Source: Opisthorchis felineus
Taxonomy: Eukaryota; Platyhelminthes; Trematoda; Opisthorchiida; Opisthorchiidae
Direction: 5' to 3'
DNA length: 64,000 nt
Assembly (NCBI GenBank): GCA_004794785.1
Contig: SJOL01007286.1
Span: 493,807-557,806, forward strand
The position numbers and the translations under genes were made by a program. The first letter of the stretch is position 1, and the number at the start of each line of letters is the position of its first letter. The notes below the pieces were generated by a model, which saw only the letters and a list, made by a program, of their open reading frames with translations, was not told the origin of the DNA and did not search any database. Of the stretch, positions 49,155 through 60,840 are shown piece after piece.

Positions 49155-49405
49155 CGGAATATGTCAAATATCACGCCAACTGAAACCTAAGATGGCCTTT
49201 GAGAAATAATATTGACTGGAGATTCGACTGCACACCTCGGTAACAATGTGTTACTATGCAACTGGATGTATTTGGTGTCCGAGTAGGTCATAAGGTTGAG
49301 GGAAACTCGGGGATCACGACTATCTGATGAGCTACATGAAGGACGAAACCGGAAGCAAGCTGTGACAACGATTTCAGCAACCTTATAAGCAGTGTGTTCT
49401 GTCAA
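49155..49405 (+). repeat. R1 repeat, second adjacent copy
   Basis: CCAACTGAAACCTAAGATGG, TTGACTGGAGATTCGACTG, GGTTGAGGGAAACTCGGGG, then CTGATGA (49324-49330), GCTACATGAAGGAC, GAAA (49345-49348) and CTGTGACAACGATTTCAGC (GTG where GTC is expected). It sits in tandem with the preceding fragment. Confidence 0.7.
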
Positions 49406-50750
49406 GAAAATTTGACCCTTTGTCATTACACTGTAATCTGGGTTCATGCAAATCATTTTTATGTCTAACCTAAATTTGTTTGAGCCAGGAACTGAGGTAA
49501 TGAGATGGCAATATGCGTTGGTAATTTGCGTTTGAATGCAACCAGAATTTGTTACAGTAAAAGAGATGCCACCGAAACGAACAATTTCAAAAAATGGAAC
49601 CTGGTATCCAGTTTGGGGTCTGGAAGTGCTCATTCTGCTGTGTTGTCTCTCGAAGGAGTGAAAATGCATGGACACAGTGTTACAGAATATACTGGAGACC
49701 AGAGAAGAAAACTGCTAACCTTCGATGGCACCCTTTAAACTCAACATCTTTGTTCCGTTAAAAACCTATTAGTGGCTTCATATGTCATGCCTGACTCAAC
49801 TATCAGACAGTGTGGCTGCTTGAAATGCTTTTCAATAGCGGAAATCATTTAGAAGCAGTTGATTTCACCTGGTTCTAATGTTCTTCATACCATAGCTGTT
49901 TTACTTTATAATTATCCGAAATCCGTATACGTTTTCAGCCACCCTGTCGAATGGGTTAGACTTAAAATGGTGGAAATTATAGCGCTATTTTGACCTGATT
50001 CTCAAATATCCACAATGGTATTTAACTAAATCTGAGGTGGACGCAAGACTAAAACACTCGGTAAAGGTGTAGCCCACTCCCTTCGTAAAAAGTACAGCGC
50101 TGTCGATCCTCCACATTTTTTCACCTCACAGCTACGTATCGAATTCGCAATTTCAGTTTGTGTACTTGATCATCCCCGCTTATTTTCTTCAAATGCAATT
50201 GCCTAACATGTTGATTCTCAGGCAGAGTAGGCACGTTTCACCTTCGCACCTTCTGTATGCCCGGTTCACAGTCGCTGACACTTGTTGGCACCTGTTTGCG
50301 GACTGTATATGAATGCCATCAACTAGCTCCTCTTCGGGTTCGATATCTTGCTTGTACAACACTGTCATTATGCCGATATGTGCAGCATCCTAGTTAGTGC
50401 TGCAATAGGGCCGTTTATCACTGGCGAATTCCCTTGCACCTTATTCCCTCGTGTCAGTTAATCAGGTTGCCTCCTATTCCAGCAGTCATGCACTAGCCTC
50501 AGCGATGCTGGAATCAATAACCGTTCTTTTAAATCTCTAACGTTTGATTATTTGTAGCTATGAGTGGTGCAAACAATACTGCACTTCAGTTGTTGGTGGT
50601 TGCGGAATTTACGAAATCCACGTTCACATCACCTTCGTTTGACCAGTTTTCCTCCTGCTCTAGCGCAATTATTCTGGTCAGTCCACACCAAAGAGTGGAA
50701 GCACTGGATTAGAATTTCGATCTTATTAGAGCTAATCAGCAGTGCATAAC
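49406..50750. other. Anonymous sequence
   Basis: No gene recognised. The 162-codon minus frame 49187-49675 overlaps R1 and is judged chance. Confidence 0.4.
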
Positions 50751-50753
50751 CTT

Positions 50754-50832
50754 GGCCGTACCGGGGCTTGAACTCCGGACATCTGATGTGTTAGGCGAGA
50801 GTGTTACCTCTACTCCACCAGCGCACGCCGGG
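50754..50832 (-). tRNA. tRNA-Val(AAC)-derived SINE head or pseudogene
   Basis: The minus strand reads GGTGGAGTAGAGGTAACACT (A box region), then CGCCTAACACATC with AAC at the anticodon position (complement of 50790-50792), then AGTTCAAGCCCCGG (B box, complement of 50761-50775). The order and wording mirror eukaryotic tRNA-Val (GTAGTGGTTA, CGCCTAACAC, GGTTCGAA). The anticodon stem and T stem are imperfect, so a functional tRNA is unlikely. Most likely a tRNA-derived SINE head. Confidence 0.65.
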
Positions 50833-52535
50833 ACACATGAATTTTCACTTTCTCCTCTGATTCATTCACATGAGGAATTGAGTTTTGGTCATTAGTTTCC
50901 TTTTCAAAAGCACACAAGGATGTCCTTGTTTGTCCAGTGTGAAGTCTGTGGAGCTTGAACTCGTTCTGAATGGTTGGCAAAGCGGGATTGCATTAGAGCC
51001 TAGCTCATAAATATTAATAGGTTGCCATATAATTCAGTCTCACCTGTCACACTAACCACAGCTTCAGACGTAATTCCATTCTGGCAGTGCAGTGAAGCCT
51101 TCTGTTTTTGTGTGTTGCGTCCACAAGTTGGTGAGTGAAAGCTCTCGAGCGAGTCATGGATAAATGAGGATAAAAATCGCCAAATTGGCTGAGGCTGAAA
51201 ACACTCATCCGAACAGTTACAATAAACATACGCACACTGACTGGACAGTGGTCTCATTTGAAACGAGAATTCATGCTGCAAGTGAATTCAAGCTACGCTG
51301 AAAGGCCGGCAGGCAATGTTCTATTCTTGCTGGAAACGTAGAAAGTCCTGGTTTGACGAACCACTGAAAAGGCATGAACCCGCTGACTTCCTGGTGGTGG
51401 CTGAACACTACGAGTGGCTTATTAGCAGCGTGATTAACTTACAGGTGAACAAGACGTAGCACTACTCATTCTTCAATCACACCGTCCAAGTAACGTGTTC
51501 CCATGTCGACTTGTTGTCTACTTAAACAACAATGTGGTCGCCTTGTTGGGCTGAATAAAAAAGGGAAGTATCTCGTCGACCCGGAGATTTGACTGAATAT
51601 GACAGTCTTTCATCAATTTAAAGTAATGCAATACACGTCGTGGTCAACATTTTTTCTGTATCTGCATTCTTGGAAAATGATGTTCGCCATAGATAACGTT
51701 TTGTAATGTGGCCCTAGGACGAGTGGCTATGAACTACGTCAGAGTACTCCGAAAGTACTCAGTGACACCATAAAGGGATGGAATTGTTCTGTAGGAATTT
51801 CAGATTTATCCGTCAGTATAAACTCATGTTTGGTTCCTCGATGGTTTTTTTTAACTGAATGCTTTTGTTACAGATGTGTGGCCACATGTCATTCGCCAGT
51901 TTAATGCCACTATCACATATAAAGCTGCTGGGATATTAAAATTTTGAAAAGCTGGGACGAATAAGATAAAGATTGTGTTAGTTGGATTACCTTTTGGATA
52001 CAAATTTGGCAGAAAGAAGTTTCAACTTCGTGACTCTATCGTTTTTTATGTGATGGAATCTACACAACCAATTCGAGAGCTTGATAGTTTTAATGGTTCC
52101 CTTCTGCAACTGCCACACGACATTTGTGTACTGAGGTTGATTTTCGCTCTTCGTGGAACTGACAGGCTTTTGTTGCCCTGTCTAACTCCTTAAGTGAATT
52201 AGGTTGGATGAGTCACTGACCAGCGAATCCTCGACTGGTGAAAGCCATGACTCAGGAGTGTTCTACCATATTAGTTCACTCGCTTGTCAATAGATGCATC
52301 ACCGATCAGACAGCAGATCAATGACCAAGTCTCAAAGCGACGCACTTTGGTTGCGTAGGTTATCAAAATGAATTCGACAGTCATTCTGTATGCATTCCTA
52401 TATGTGCTTCCAAACTGGCCTTGGTGCCGCTATACTACGGTCTTTTACCGTATGAAGGAATTTCTGGAATTTTTCGCCAGCGAACCTTGACTACAGATTG
52501 AGCACCACCTTGGTTGTAGTTGATCGTACGTATCT
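50833..52535. other. Anonymous sequence
   Basis: No gene recognised. A weak R1 trace (GGAGATTTGACTGAATATG) lies near 51590. Confidence 0.4.
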
Positions 52536-52539
52536 CTGA

Positions 52540-53218
52540 GGGATAGAGTATGGTATCGAGCACTTATACAAACAACCTGAACGATGGCGTCTGAGGGCAA
52601 ATGTTCTAAGGCGCTTCCAGGTTTTTTACCACTGGTAACTCAGAACCGTTGCTGGCATCCAATAGCGCTGATGAATTCGTAACCAGGCAGTTAGAAAACG
52701 GGTATTTGTTCGTGCAACACGTACTTCAGTCACGGCATCCAAAACCTCCAGCTGCGCGGGCTCAGCCACGTGGCACGCATGCCGAAACAACGTCTATGAC
52801 GACGACTGTTGTTCTCTATGCCTCCTTCAAAATGGCAAAAACTACGAGCTGGGCAATGTATGACTTGGCATATTGACGTGGAAGAGATTACGAAGAGATT
52901 CGGTACTGTTGGTTTGGTCTACCTTCCAGGATGGGGTCCCCGTGACACCACTTCCTGTATTATAAAAATGGCGGCTAATCGACGTCAGTGGCGTGCGTGT
53001 TGTCAGTTCCTTTCCAGATTGTCTGAGTGAGCGCTTAGAGGTGTAGGTGCCTGAGAATGCTTGCTGTAGGCTACCACCTAGTCCCTACCCCGTCCGCTCC
53101 TCTCTCTTCATTTTAGGGCTTTAATTATAATTAAATGAACTTTGCAGCTGTATTGTAGTGGAACATCATATCAACACTGATTTTGCTTTTTCCAATGATG
53201 GTGATGATTATGATGATT
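52540..53218 (+). mobile_element. 5'-truncated 3' end of the APE-type LINE
   Basis: Matches the last 600-700 bases of the element at 60400-61010. Shared peptide landmarks are a GHV or HVARMPKQRL block, then MPPSKWQK, then LPGWGPRD and NRRQWRACCQFLSRLSE, followed by a similar 3' tail (AGGGCTTTAATTATAATTAA against AGGGCCTTAAATATAATTAG, then ATCAACACTGAT) and a GATGAT-type tail at 53194-53218. Strong 5' truncation is the normal result of target-primed reverse transcription. Stops and shifts are present, so it is inactive. Confidence 0.85.
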
Positions 53219-55785
53219 TCTAGGAACTGCTCCTTGTATGTCCGAAAATTTGTGGCGTGATAAAGGACAAATGTGGTGAGCCATCCTTGTTTATAATCGG
53301 TCCAAAAAAATTCAGGTTTTCTTTGTTAACACAGCTTCAGAACATCATACAAGGTTTACTTTGCTGGAGAAATTTTCAATAAATAAAGTACTTGTAGCCT
53401 GAAAGAAACGTTAAGTGCCTGGGGATAGAGCCATTTGGCGTAACATTTACCCAAGAAGCAAGATAATAGAGAGTGCGTATCCATAACAAATCCCGAATAA
53501 ATCACAGAAGAAATATGGATTCGAGCACTTCTCTTCAACAATCTAATTTGTCAACCTTCACTTATCTAGCACGGAAGTTTTGAAACAGCAACCAAAATCC
53601 ACGGACCTACCCCACTGCTCGATGAATATAAACAGCTGGCCCACGGTGCTCAGTCAGATGATTATGTGATATGGGAATGTGCCGTGTGAGAGTGTATGCG
53701 GGATAGTGTATGCATATGAAGTTTCGGATGGTTCCGACCAAGGAAAATCAACTGTGCGAACAAATCCGTTTTTTTGGACATAGAGTGGGTTACACAATCT
53801 GCTAGAGAGATGAAGCGAGCTGGCGTCAATATGCATAAGTTTGTCTGCACTCCCAAATGACCCCGGATGGTCCATCAGGTTTCACAACACATTCTGCAGC
53901 GCAGTCACATGGGAAAAAATATGCATAGATGTTTTCGGTGTCAACTGGCACTAAGTTCTCACAGTGAAGGTTAAAAACTACCGATTTGGAAACCCGAAGT
54001 GAAGGGTAGTGACAAACGTGTAGTGCATATGCTATTGCGTAGTCAGTGGGTTTGCTGCTAGGCATGCATATCACTCTTGAATAATAGCTTAAGGTAAATA
54101 GCTCTCTCGGCCAACCAATAGTGATTGAGTCCAAAAGCGCTTGACGAAGCTAACTCAGAGTTTACTAATAAATAGATCAGCAAACAATGGTGCGGAGGGT
54201 GAATCCATTCCAGCGCCGTCAACTTGTGGATACCGCAAACCACCACTGGTAAAATCCATATGTGAAGGGTAACCAGGCAAGTGCTATTTGAGTGATTCGG
54301 TTTGAACTGTTGGTTGAATGTTATCAGGTCGGATGACATCACATATTAGGCCTACAGTCTTCTCGGGGACCACATTTGTAGTTACAGAGAAAAAGTAAAC
54401 GGATTTATTAAGAACCTTTAGTTGCTTTAAAGAAATAACGGGGTCAAAAGTATCATGAGGACCATAAAGGCATGACTTCCGTCCCGTTGACCTGAGGACA
54501 CTGAAGAGTCATTTTGATATAATGCGGTACAGAAAGTCTAGCTTATCTAACACTGGCTTAAAAGAGCAATCAGGTTGTTGCATTTTATGTCAACCATATA
54601 AATGAGAGTTGACTAACCGGCAACCTAAAGTGGTTTATGAAATAATGCATTTGGTCTTTTTATCCTTAGTCCCACAGACATACACACCCACCCACAGGAT
54701 CCACAATTCCTTCTGTCCCATTTACACCCTAAGGTCGTTTGGTCAGCTAAAATGCTTAGACTCTTTAGCTTTGTCAATAGTGACGCTAGCCTTACGCACT
54801 ATTGTTTCGTGCCTTCACCACAACCTAAATGCCCAAAAGTCATGGTTGGCAAATCTGTGTATAGTAAATCTCCTCATTCAACGGCACTCCAAGCCTAGGA
54901 GCTTTCGTTCTAATTGATACTTAGAACACCAATAGACCCCACGAAGTGAGAATCTGTGTATCTCAATTACGTTGTTTTTTTGCTGGACCAGGGTCCGTTT
55001 TGAATCAAACGACAGACGAATACACACGTATGGTTGATAGTTTTCCATACATACATGGTATGGGATCAAGCAATACACTTCTCACGAACGACGGTTAGCC
55101 GAAAGCCTTTCCCCTGTGAGTGACCATCACAGGAATCGCGAAACGGTGTCACTTAAGGGACTTCCATGCAATGGTCCACATGAGAACAACCTTCAATTGT
55201 GGTTATTGTGGTTGTCCTAATATTATTAATCGCTTTCCCATGAGTGATACAGGCGGGTAGTCAATATGTGAGTCCGAATATTTAGTCATGGTGGCTTAGA
55301 CTGTGAGTATTTGCTCATGTACATGGTTGAACTGTAACGACGATATATAATGTCCACCCTTTTTCATTTAACAACCTGAGATTTGATTGCTGGTAGAAAA
55401 TTATGTTATTCATCGAAAACGGGACAAAGCTGCTGTGCATATTGAGCAGCTATGTTAAAACCAAAAATAGTAGAGTTTACAGCTTGGGCTGGGCGAAAAT
55501 TTTCAGACCTGAGAGAATGCAATTTTGGAAGGTCTCTTTTGGATGCCTCGAAATAGTGGTTACCGCAGTCGTCAAGTGGATTCTATTCAAAAAGGCCATC
55601 AGATTTGTAACTATGTCTGCCACAAAATTTCAGCGTTGCCATTGTACTGCTTCACTGCGGAAAGTAGGGATACGTCTTAAATGTCAGTAGGTGGATCCAT
55701 TTTAAAATATTAATCTGTGTGTTGGACGGTGATGTATGGGAAAAGGATGTGAGGAAAGGAATGACTTTTAGTGTTTTTTGTCAAA
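53219..55785. other. Anonymous sequence
   Basis: No gene recognised. The minus frame 53826-54134 has a cysteine-rich run (CDCAAECVVKPDG, VIWECRQTY) that is suggestive but unassigned. Confidence 0.4.
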
Positions 55786-55789
55786 TACG

Positions 55790-56160
55790 CTCGTTTGTGA
55801 ACCAATTTGGTTTTCACATGAGACTCACCTGATTCCCGGCCGTGGGTGGTCGAATAGTTTTTATCAACCTTATGGATAGTTTCCTTCATGAAAATATACT
55901 GCGATATCTCGAATATCGAGAAGCGGTCCGTTGCAGCACACTCAGTTAAGGAATACCATAAACGAGAGGTTCAGCTGGGATTAAGAACCAAATTGGTCAC
56001 AAATGAGTCGTGAAGTTAGTTCGCGCAACTTAGTTTCAAGTACAAATACGGTTGACGTAAACTCGGACACTGTGCCTACCTGATGAGTCTTAAGTAGAAA
56101 GAAACCGCGTGCGAGCTTTCGAAGAGTTTTCAGGATTTTTATGAGCAGTGACAGGTAAAT
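55790..56160 (+). repeat. R1 repeat, long copy with hammerhead-like core
   Basis: TTTGGTTTTCACATGAGACT opens the left arm, then GGCCGTGGGTGGTCGAATAG, CGATATCTCGAATATCG, ACGAGAGGTTCAGCTGGG, AAGTACAAATACGGTTGACG. The core is CTGATGA (56080-56086), a degenerate stem II, GAAA (56101-56104), then TTTC ending 56120 and GAAGAG. The two catalytic boxes are intact; stem II is not. Confidence 0.7.
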
Positions 56161-56920
56161 TTTAACATTGCTGGTGGTTTTCACACATTTACAACTACCA
56201 AGTTGCCGGTAACGTCCAGATTTCTAGCTAATTTGCTGCTCCGGGATTCGCAACTAAGGTGTGAATCCCGAACGCGGATCTTTGTTATAGTTATATTATT
56301 TGAAGTAAACAGGCAAATTCATCACCTGCGCTGTTCAGGGTCCTGCTGAAGCATTTAGAAATGGGGCATGTTTGGCGCACATACTTCCGTCTAGGCAAAA
56401 ACACTGGACGGTCAATGGCTAGTAGCCAGACAAGGTTTGATACCTTTTGGACAAATCTGAATAGATGGGAGATTAAAAGTTTTTGCACAAAACGGTCCTT
56501 GATTTCCATGAGATATCCGTCATTAAGAGTTGTCACCCCAAGTTCTCGACGGCAGGCGAAATAGATCAGCATAAATGACCGGTTTGTGTGTGATTCGAGC
56601 ATGTAAGCGTCAGCTTCTTGTAATAATATCCCACCTCTGACTGAACTTAGAGGAAAATGTCATTGAATGCTGCTGAATCCGTTGTCGATTTTGTTGTCAC
56701 GTCGAGCTACAAAATGACAAAAATTTACTCCATACCCAATTTAGAGTTATCGGACTCTAAGTTGGCAACTGCGCTCGTATATCAGCTTGGATTCGTCTAC
56801 CTACCGTCTGATGAACAGCTCAACCGTACGCAAAATCGAACTACATAGTCGGTATTCTCATCGATATGCAGACCGTGAAATGGGCGAGTATTAAGGTGAA
56901 TAGATTAGGTTTGTCTTGTA
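56161..56920. other. Anonymous sequence
   Basis: Nothing recognised. Confidence 0.4.
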
Positions 56921-56924
56921 AATG

Positions 56925-57035
56925 GCAAACTCTACTGAATATCTGCTGAATCCCTCCACTTGACGAACCCCAAGTAGGGCGAGATGGGTAGTAGGCTGCC
57001 GAGCGATTTTCATTAAAACTATGAATAGAATGGTG
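56925..57035 (+). repeat. R1 repeat fragment
   Basis: CTCTACTGAATATCTGCTG, then TTGACGAACCCCAAGTAGGG, CGAGATGGGTAGTAGGCTGC and CGAGCGATTTTCATTAAAAC. The box reads TTGACGA, with GAGA in place of GAAA. Stem II (CCCC with GGG) is largely kept. Confidence 0.6.
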
Positions 57036-57275
57036 TGGTAGGTTGCATCTGCCTCCGATTCCAGATGAAAGACTGAAGTATCTAATGCAGAAGTGTTGAA
57101 ACATTCTTACTAGAACCACCAATCAACCGCGGTTGTGTGAGCCCTGAGTTTGGGGACAAGGAGTGTAGAATGAGTTGGGATTACGTTCAAGCGAAGTGGC
57201 AGTTCGGCGGCACAACGCAGAGCTCTCCCTGCATTTACCTACTGATCCACGCGATAGACTGAGAGTTAATCACAG

Positions 57276-57512
57276 TTAGCTGTCAAGAAGTGATTGGACC
57301 TTACCGTGGTGTGGCGCTTTGTGCGCCTCTGTGACCCATTGAGCTATACTAGGTAGTGTCCGCGCGACACTCACAGAGTCTCTCATACCAGGTTGGTTAG
57401 TAGTTGGAGGTCTGACCAACACAGACTCCTGGCCCTCCAGATTAGGGGTTGGAACATGTGTAGTGACTTGTTCTATAAAAATGGTAATGCACTTACAATT
57501 CCCACCAAACAA
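57276..57512 (-). other. Antisense ORF in the LINE 5' region (78 codons)
   Basis: Minus-strand partner of the frame at 1278-1706. Conserved blocks are VPTPNLEGQ, QPGMRDSVSVA, LPSIAQWV and HHGKVQSLLDS. See the finding on antisense conservation. Confidence 0.35.
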
Positions 57513-57851
57513 AGCTTCCTCGTGGTTAGGCTTTTGAGCCAGAGGCTTTGGTTGAGGAACCTATTCGTCCTCCTGTCTAGGTGTGGAAACCCAGCAGTAT
57601 CCCAGCCCACTTACAACCATGACACAACTAACAATTCTCTAATGCCACATACCATCAGCCGGGTCGCCTTTATTGGTGCACACAGCAGGGGGCAAGCGAA
57701 AACATTCTACTGCTGATGCCTCCCTTCTCACACTTTCAGGTTTTCCCTCTTCCACCCTACCTCACCCAAATCTGAACACTATCGACGCAGGTCCCAGCAC
57801 TAGAACTGACGGTTTTGCTCGCCGTGCATCACACTCAGCCACAGCTGCTGT

Positions 57852-58740
57852 ATGTCCTACTTCAGTATGACCCTCAATACTTCGAAGTCTGTTTTCAAAC
57901 CCCGAAAGCCTGTCTGGTTAACTGCCTTTATTGTTCGCACACTGAAGCAAGCAGGACAGCAGGTGGCTCTTGCTCGTACGCTGGATTCCCTCTGCATTGA
58001 TGTACGTTGTTCGTCAAAAACAATGATGCAGGACGCAAGTACTCTTACCGAACTAACTGTCCCTTCGCTCTCTTCCCGGTTCCCGTTGCGTAACTTTGGT
58101 GGTGCAGTGGCCGCTACAGATAGATATGCCGGGGTTGGTATTGTACTGTGCGACAGAGCAGAAGCGTCTCTACTTGACTGGACACCCACTGATAGTCGCC
58201 TCTGCGCGGTTCGTGTGGCAACTTCTGTGAGAGAATTTAGAGGAAGTGAGGTCCATCGCACCCTGTTTATTGTGTCTGCTTACGCCCCAAATGAGTGCAG
58301 CTCTGAGTCTGCCAAAGGCGGTTTCTATTACGCTTTAGGCGCCCTTTCACAGAGAGCTAAAGGAGCAGATATCGTTTTGGTTGCTGGTGAAATGAACGCC
58401 CAGGTAGGTAGACTAAGCGATGCTGAGGCCCGATCGGGTGGTCGTCTTGGATTGGACACGAGACGCACGGACAACAGGGATCGCTTACTTCAGACGTGTG
58501 CCGATCACAGACTGTTCCTCTGCTGTACAAATTTCCGGAACAGTGGAAATCGCTTGACAGCGTGATGCCCACCAACAAACCGGCCACGAATCCAAATAGA
58601 CCACATCGCCGCCAGTTATCGGTGGCGAGGGTCGGTCACTGCTTGCCGCCCCTTGTGGAACATCAGCGTGGACTCCGACCATGCGCTTGTACGCTGCTGC
58701 TTTTCATCGCGCTTTTCAGGTTTACGCAAAACGCGCAACC
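57852..58740 (+). pseudogene. Endonuclease (EEP/APE) domain of the LINE
   Basis: The frame reads WLTAFIVRTLKQAGQQV (N-terminal 'NVRTL' type motif), RCSSKT (where 'ISET' with the catalytic Glu is usual), VGIVLCDRAEASLLDW, LFIVSAYAPNECS, VLVAGEMNAQVGRL (usual GDFNA or GDMNA; here Asp is Glu), then after an in-frame TGA at 58563-58565 QIDHIAASYRWRGS and VDSDHALVR with the conserved SDH. The catalytic Glu position appears replaced and the GD to GE change is also damaging, so the nuclease is inactive even apart from the stop. The domain normally nicks target DNA to prime reverse transcription. Confidence 0.85.
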
Positions 58741-59519
58741 TCGCTTGGCCAGTGAGATGCTAGTGGACCCAAAAATCCAGCGAACTCATCGGAACCAGCT
58801 CCTGGAACGCCTGCCGGACTGCCGATGTCGGATATAAACGGCCACTGGGAAAAGATATCCAGAGCGCTACTCAAAACACGAACTATTGTTTGCAGTACAA
58901 CCCAGCCAACCTCATCCAGACATTGGATCTCTGATAGGACCGTGTCTTTGCTGGAGGCCCGGCGACAGATTCCCCTCGGCCGCAACTACAACTCCACCCG
59001 ACGCATCATCCGACGCCAGGTGAAACTGAGTGTCCATGCAGATCGAGAAGCTTGGTGGACCCGAAAGGCCGAAGAAATGGAAGGCGCAAAGAATGCTGGA
59101 AACGACCGCAAGCTATTCCACTTTATTCGTTCGACTGGTCCTCGGAAGCCTCTTGTCAGCGAAGCTATCAGGGACCAGAGTGGCTCCCTGATATGCGGCT
59201 AAGCAAAACGTTTAAACCGCTGGGCACAGTACTTCAAACAGCAGTTCAACTTCCACCTGGTACCTCAATTCCGGAATCCTGGCCTTCAACAGAAAGGTGG
59301 ACCGTGAATATGGAGCCGCCTTCAACCTCGGAAGTGTCCGAGTGTACATCTCCACTCAAGCGTCATCGTCCTGCTGGTCCTGACGACCTTCCACATGTTC
59401 TGTTGAAGGATGACGGTGGGTTTCTCAACCAGTGCTTGTCTAGCCTATTTAGGTCCATCTGGGAGAATGAGACCGTCCCAGCTAACTGGGGTGAATCGAT
59501 TGAAGTGCCCATTTTCAAA
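58741..59519 (+). pseudogene. Linker and N-terminal RT region of the LINE, frameshifted
   Basis: Family sequence continues across three frames: LASEMLVDPKIQRTHRNQL (frame 2), DINGHWEKISRALL, RTVSLLEARRQIP and REAWWTRKAEEME (frame 1), FHFIRSTGPRKPLVSEAIRD (frame 1), then SPLKRHRPAGPDDLPHVLL and VPANWGESIEVPIFKK (frame 0, RT motif 0/1 region). The frame changes near 58740, 58820 and 59220 are indels in a decayed copy. Confidence 0.8.
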
Positions 59520-60840
59520 AAAAGGTACTCGCAGTGAATGGAGTAACCACAGAGGTATTAATTTCACTCCTTTTGTAACAAGGCTTCTGGCGTCGCTGAT
59601 TCTTCATCGTCTTACGGTGGCACGCGAAACCTTGACTCGTGAGAATCAAGCGGGATTTCGACTGCATAGAGCCTGGGTGGACCACCTCTTTACATTCCAT
59701 CAGGTGTTCGAACAACGCCACATGTACAGACGACCCACAATCTTGGTATTCCCTGACATCAAGAGTGCGTTCGATTCTGTCGCTCGGTCAGTGCTGTTAA
59801 CTACACTTGCTCAACAGGGTATGCCCCGGAAGTTTGTGAACATAATCCGACCCCTGTATTCACATACTTCTAGGCGTGTGAGGGCGTATGGTGATCTCTC
59901 CAAAAGCCTCTCTACAAAAAGTGGTGTCCGACGAGGATGTCCACTCTCTCCATTCTTGTTCAACTTCATCATTGATGAAATAATGAGGCGGAAGCTGGAA
60001 GGTCTTCAAAACTCCGGTGTTCAAATCGTTGCCGGCGAGAACCTTGTACGCAGACGACATCGCCCTCATGTCTGAAGACCAAAGTAAAACACAAGCCTTG
60101 TTGAATAGACTGACCGCCATCATACCAATTTTTTTCTCATGCACCTAGCACCTTCAAAGTGAAAAGTCATGCTCCAGAACGTGCAGTCTCTGAACATGCC
60201 CCTTACAATTCAAGGAGAGTCCCTGGAGGTTGTGGAAAATTTTACATACCTCGGTAGTTGTATTAGCTCTGACGGAAGTGTGTCTGATGAAGTCAGTGAT
60301 CGAATCACGTTTGCTAATATGCGTCACTTGTGGCGTCAAAAGGCATATCACTGGGTCTTAAGGGTCGCGTGTACCGAGTTACAGTAAGGCCTGTGTTATT
60401 GTGTGGCTACGAGACGTGGCGCCTGTGGACAGATGATGTGAGGCGTCTTTAGGTTTTTGGCCACCGATGCTTCAGAAGCGTGGCTGGTTTTGGATGGCGT
60501 CAACGGATTAGTGACGAGGTGATTAGAAAACTGGTACATGGTTGTGCCGCAGGTACTTCAGTTGCGGAAAACGTCCAGCGCCATCAACTGCGGTGGCTCG
60601 GTCATGTGCTACGCATGTCGAAACACCGTCTACCGAGACTTGGCAGAAGGATGTGAAAGAGGTTACGAAGTGTTTGGGTGTTGTTGGTGTTGTATGTCTT
60701 TCATGATGGTGTCACCATGACCCAGCGTATGCTTGGCTGGAGACATTGCAAGAGATGGCGGCTGATCGATGTCAGTGGCGATCATGCTGTCAATTTCTTT
60801 CCAGATTTTCTGATCGAGCGCTTGGAGGTATAGGCAGCTC
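59520..60840 (+). pseudogene. Reverse transcriptase and C-terminal domain of the LINE
   Basis: NHRGINFTPFVTRLLASLIL, RENQAGFRLHRAW, then motif A ILVFPDIKSAFDSV with the catalytic Asp at 59755-59757, GVRRGCPLSPFLFNFIIDE, then motif C YADD at 60047-60058, reached only after a one-base frame change. After the RT come VMLQNVQSLN-type sequence, NFTYLGSCISSDGSVSDEV, a decayed HLWRQK block and LPGWGPRD-like region, ending near 60830. Catalytic Asp residues survive but the frame does not. The enzyme copies element RNA at the nicked target site. Confidence 0.88.

Noticed and set aside
49187..49675. 162-codon minus-strand frame
   Set aside because: Overlaps two R1 copies and shows no family motif; treated as chance.
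51585..51700. Possible further R1 copy
   Set aside because: Only GGAGATTTGACTGAAT resembles R1; boundaries and core absent.
53826..54134. Cysteine-rich minus-strand frame as a secreted-domain exon
   Set aside because: CDCAAEC and WECRQTY look suggestive but no acceptor/donor pair or known domain pattern supports it.
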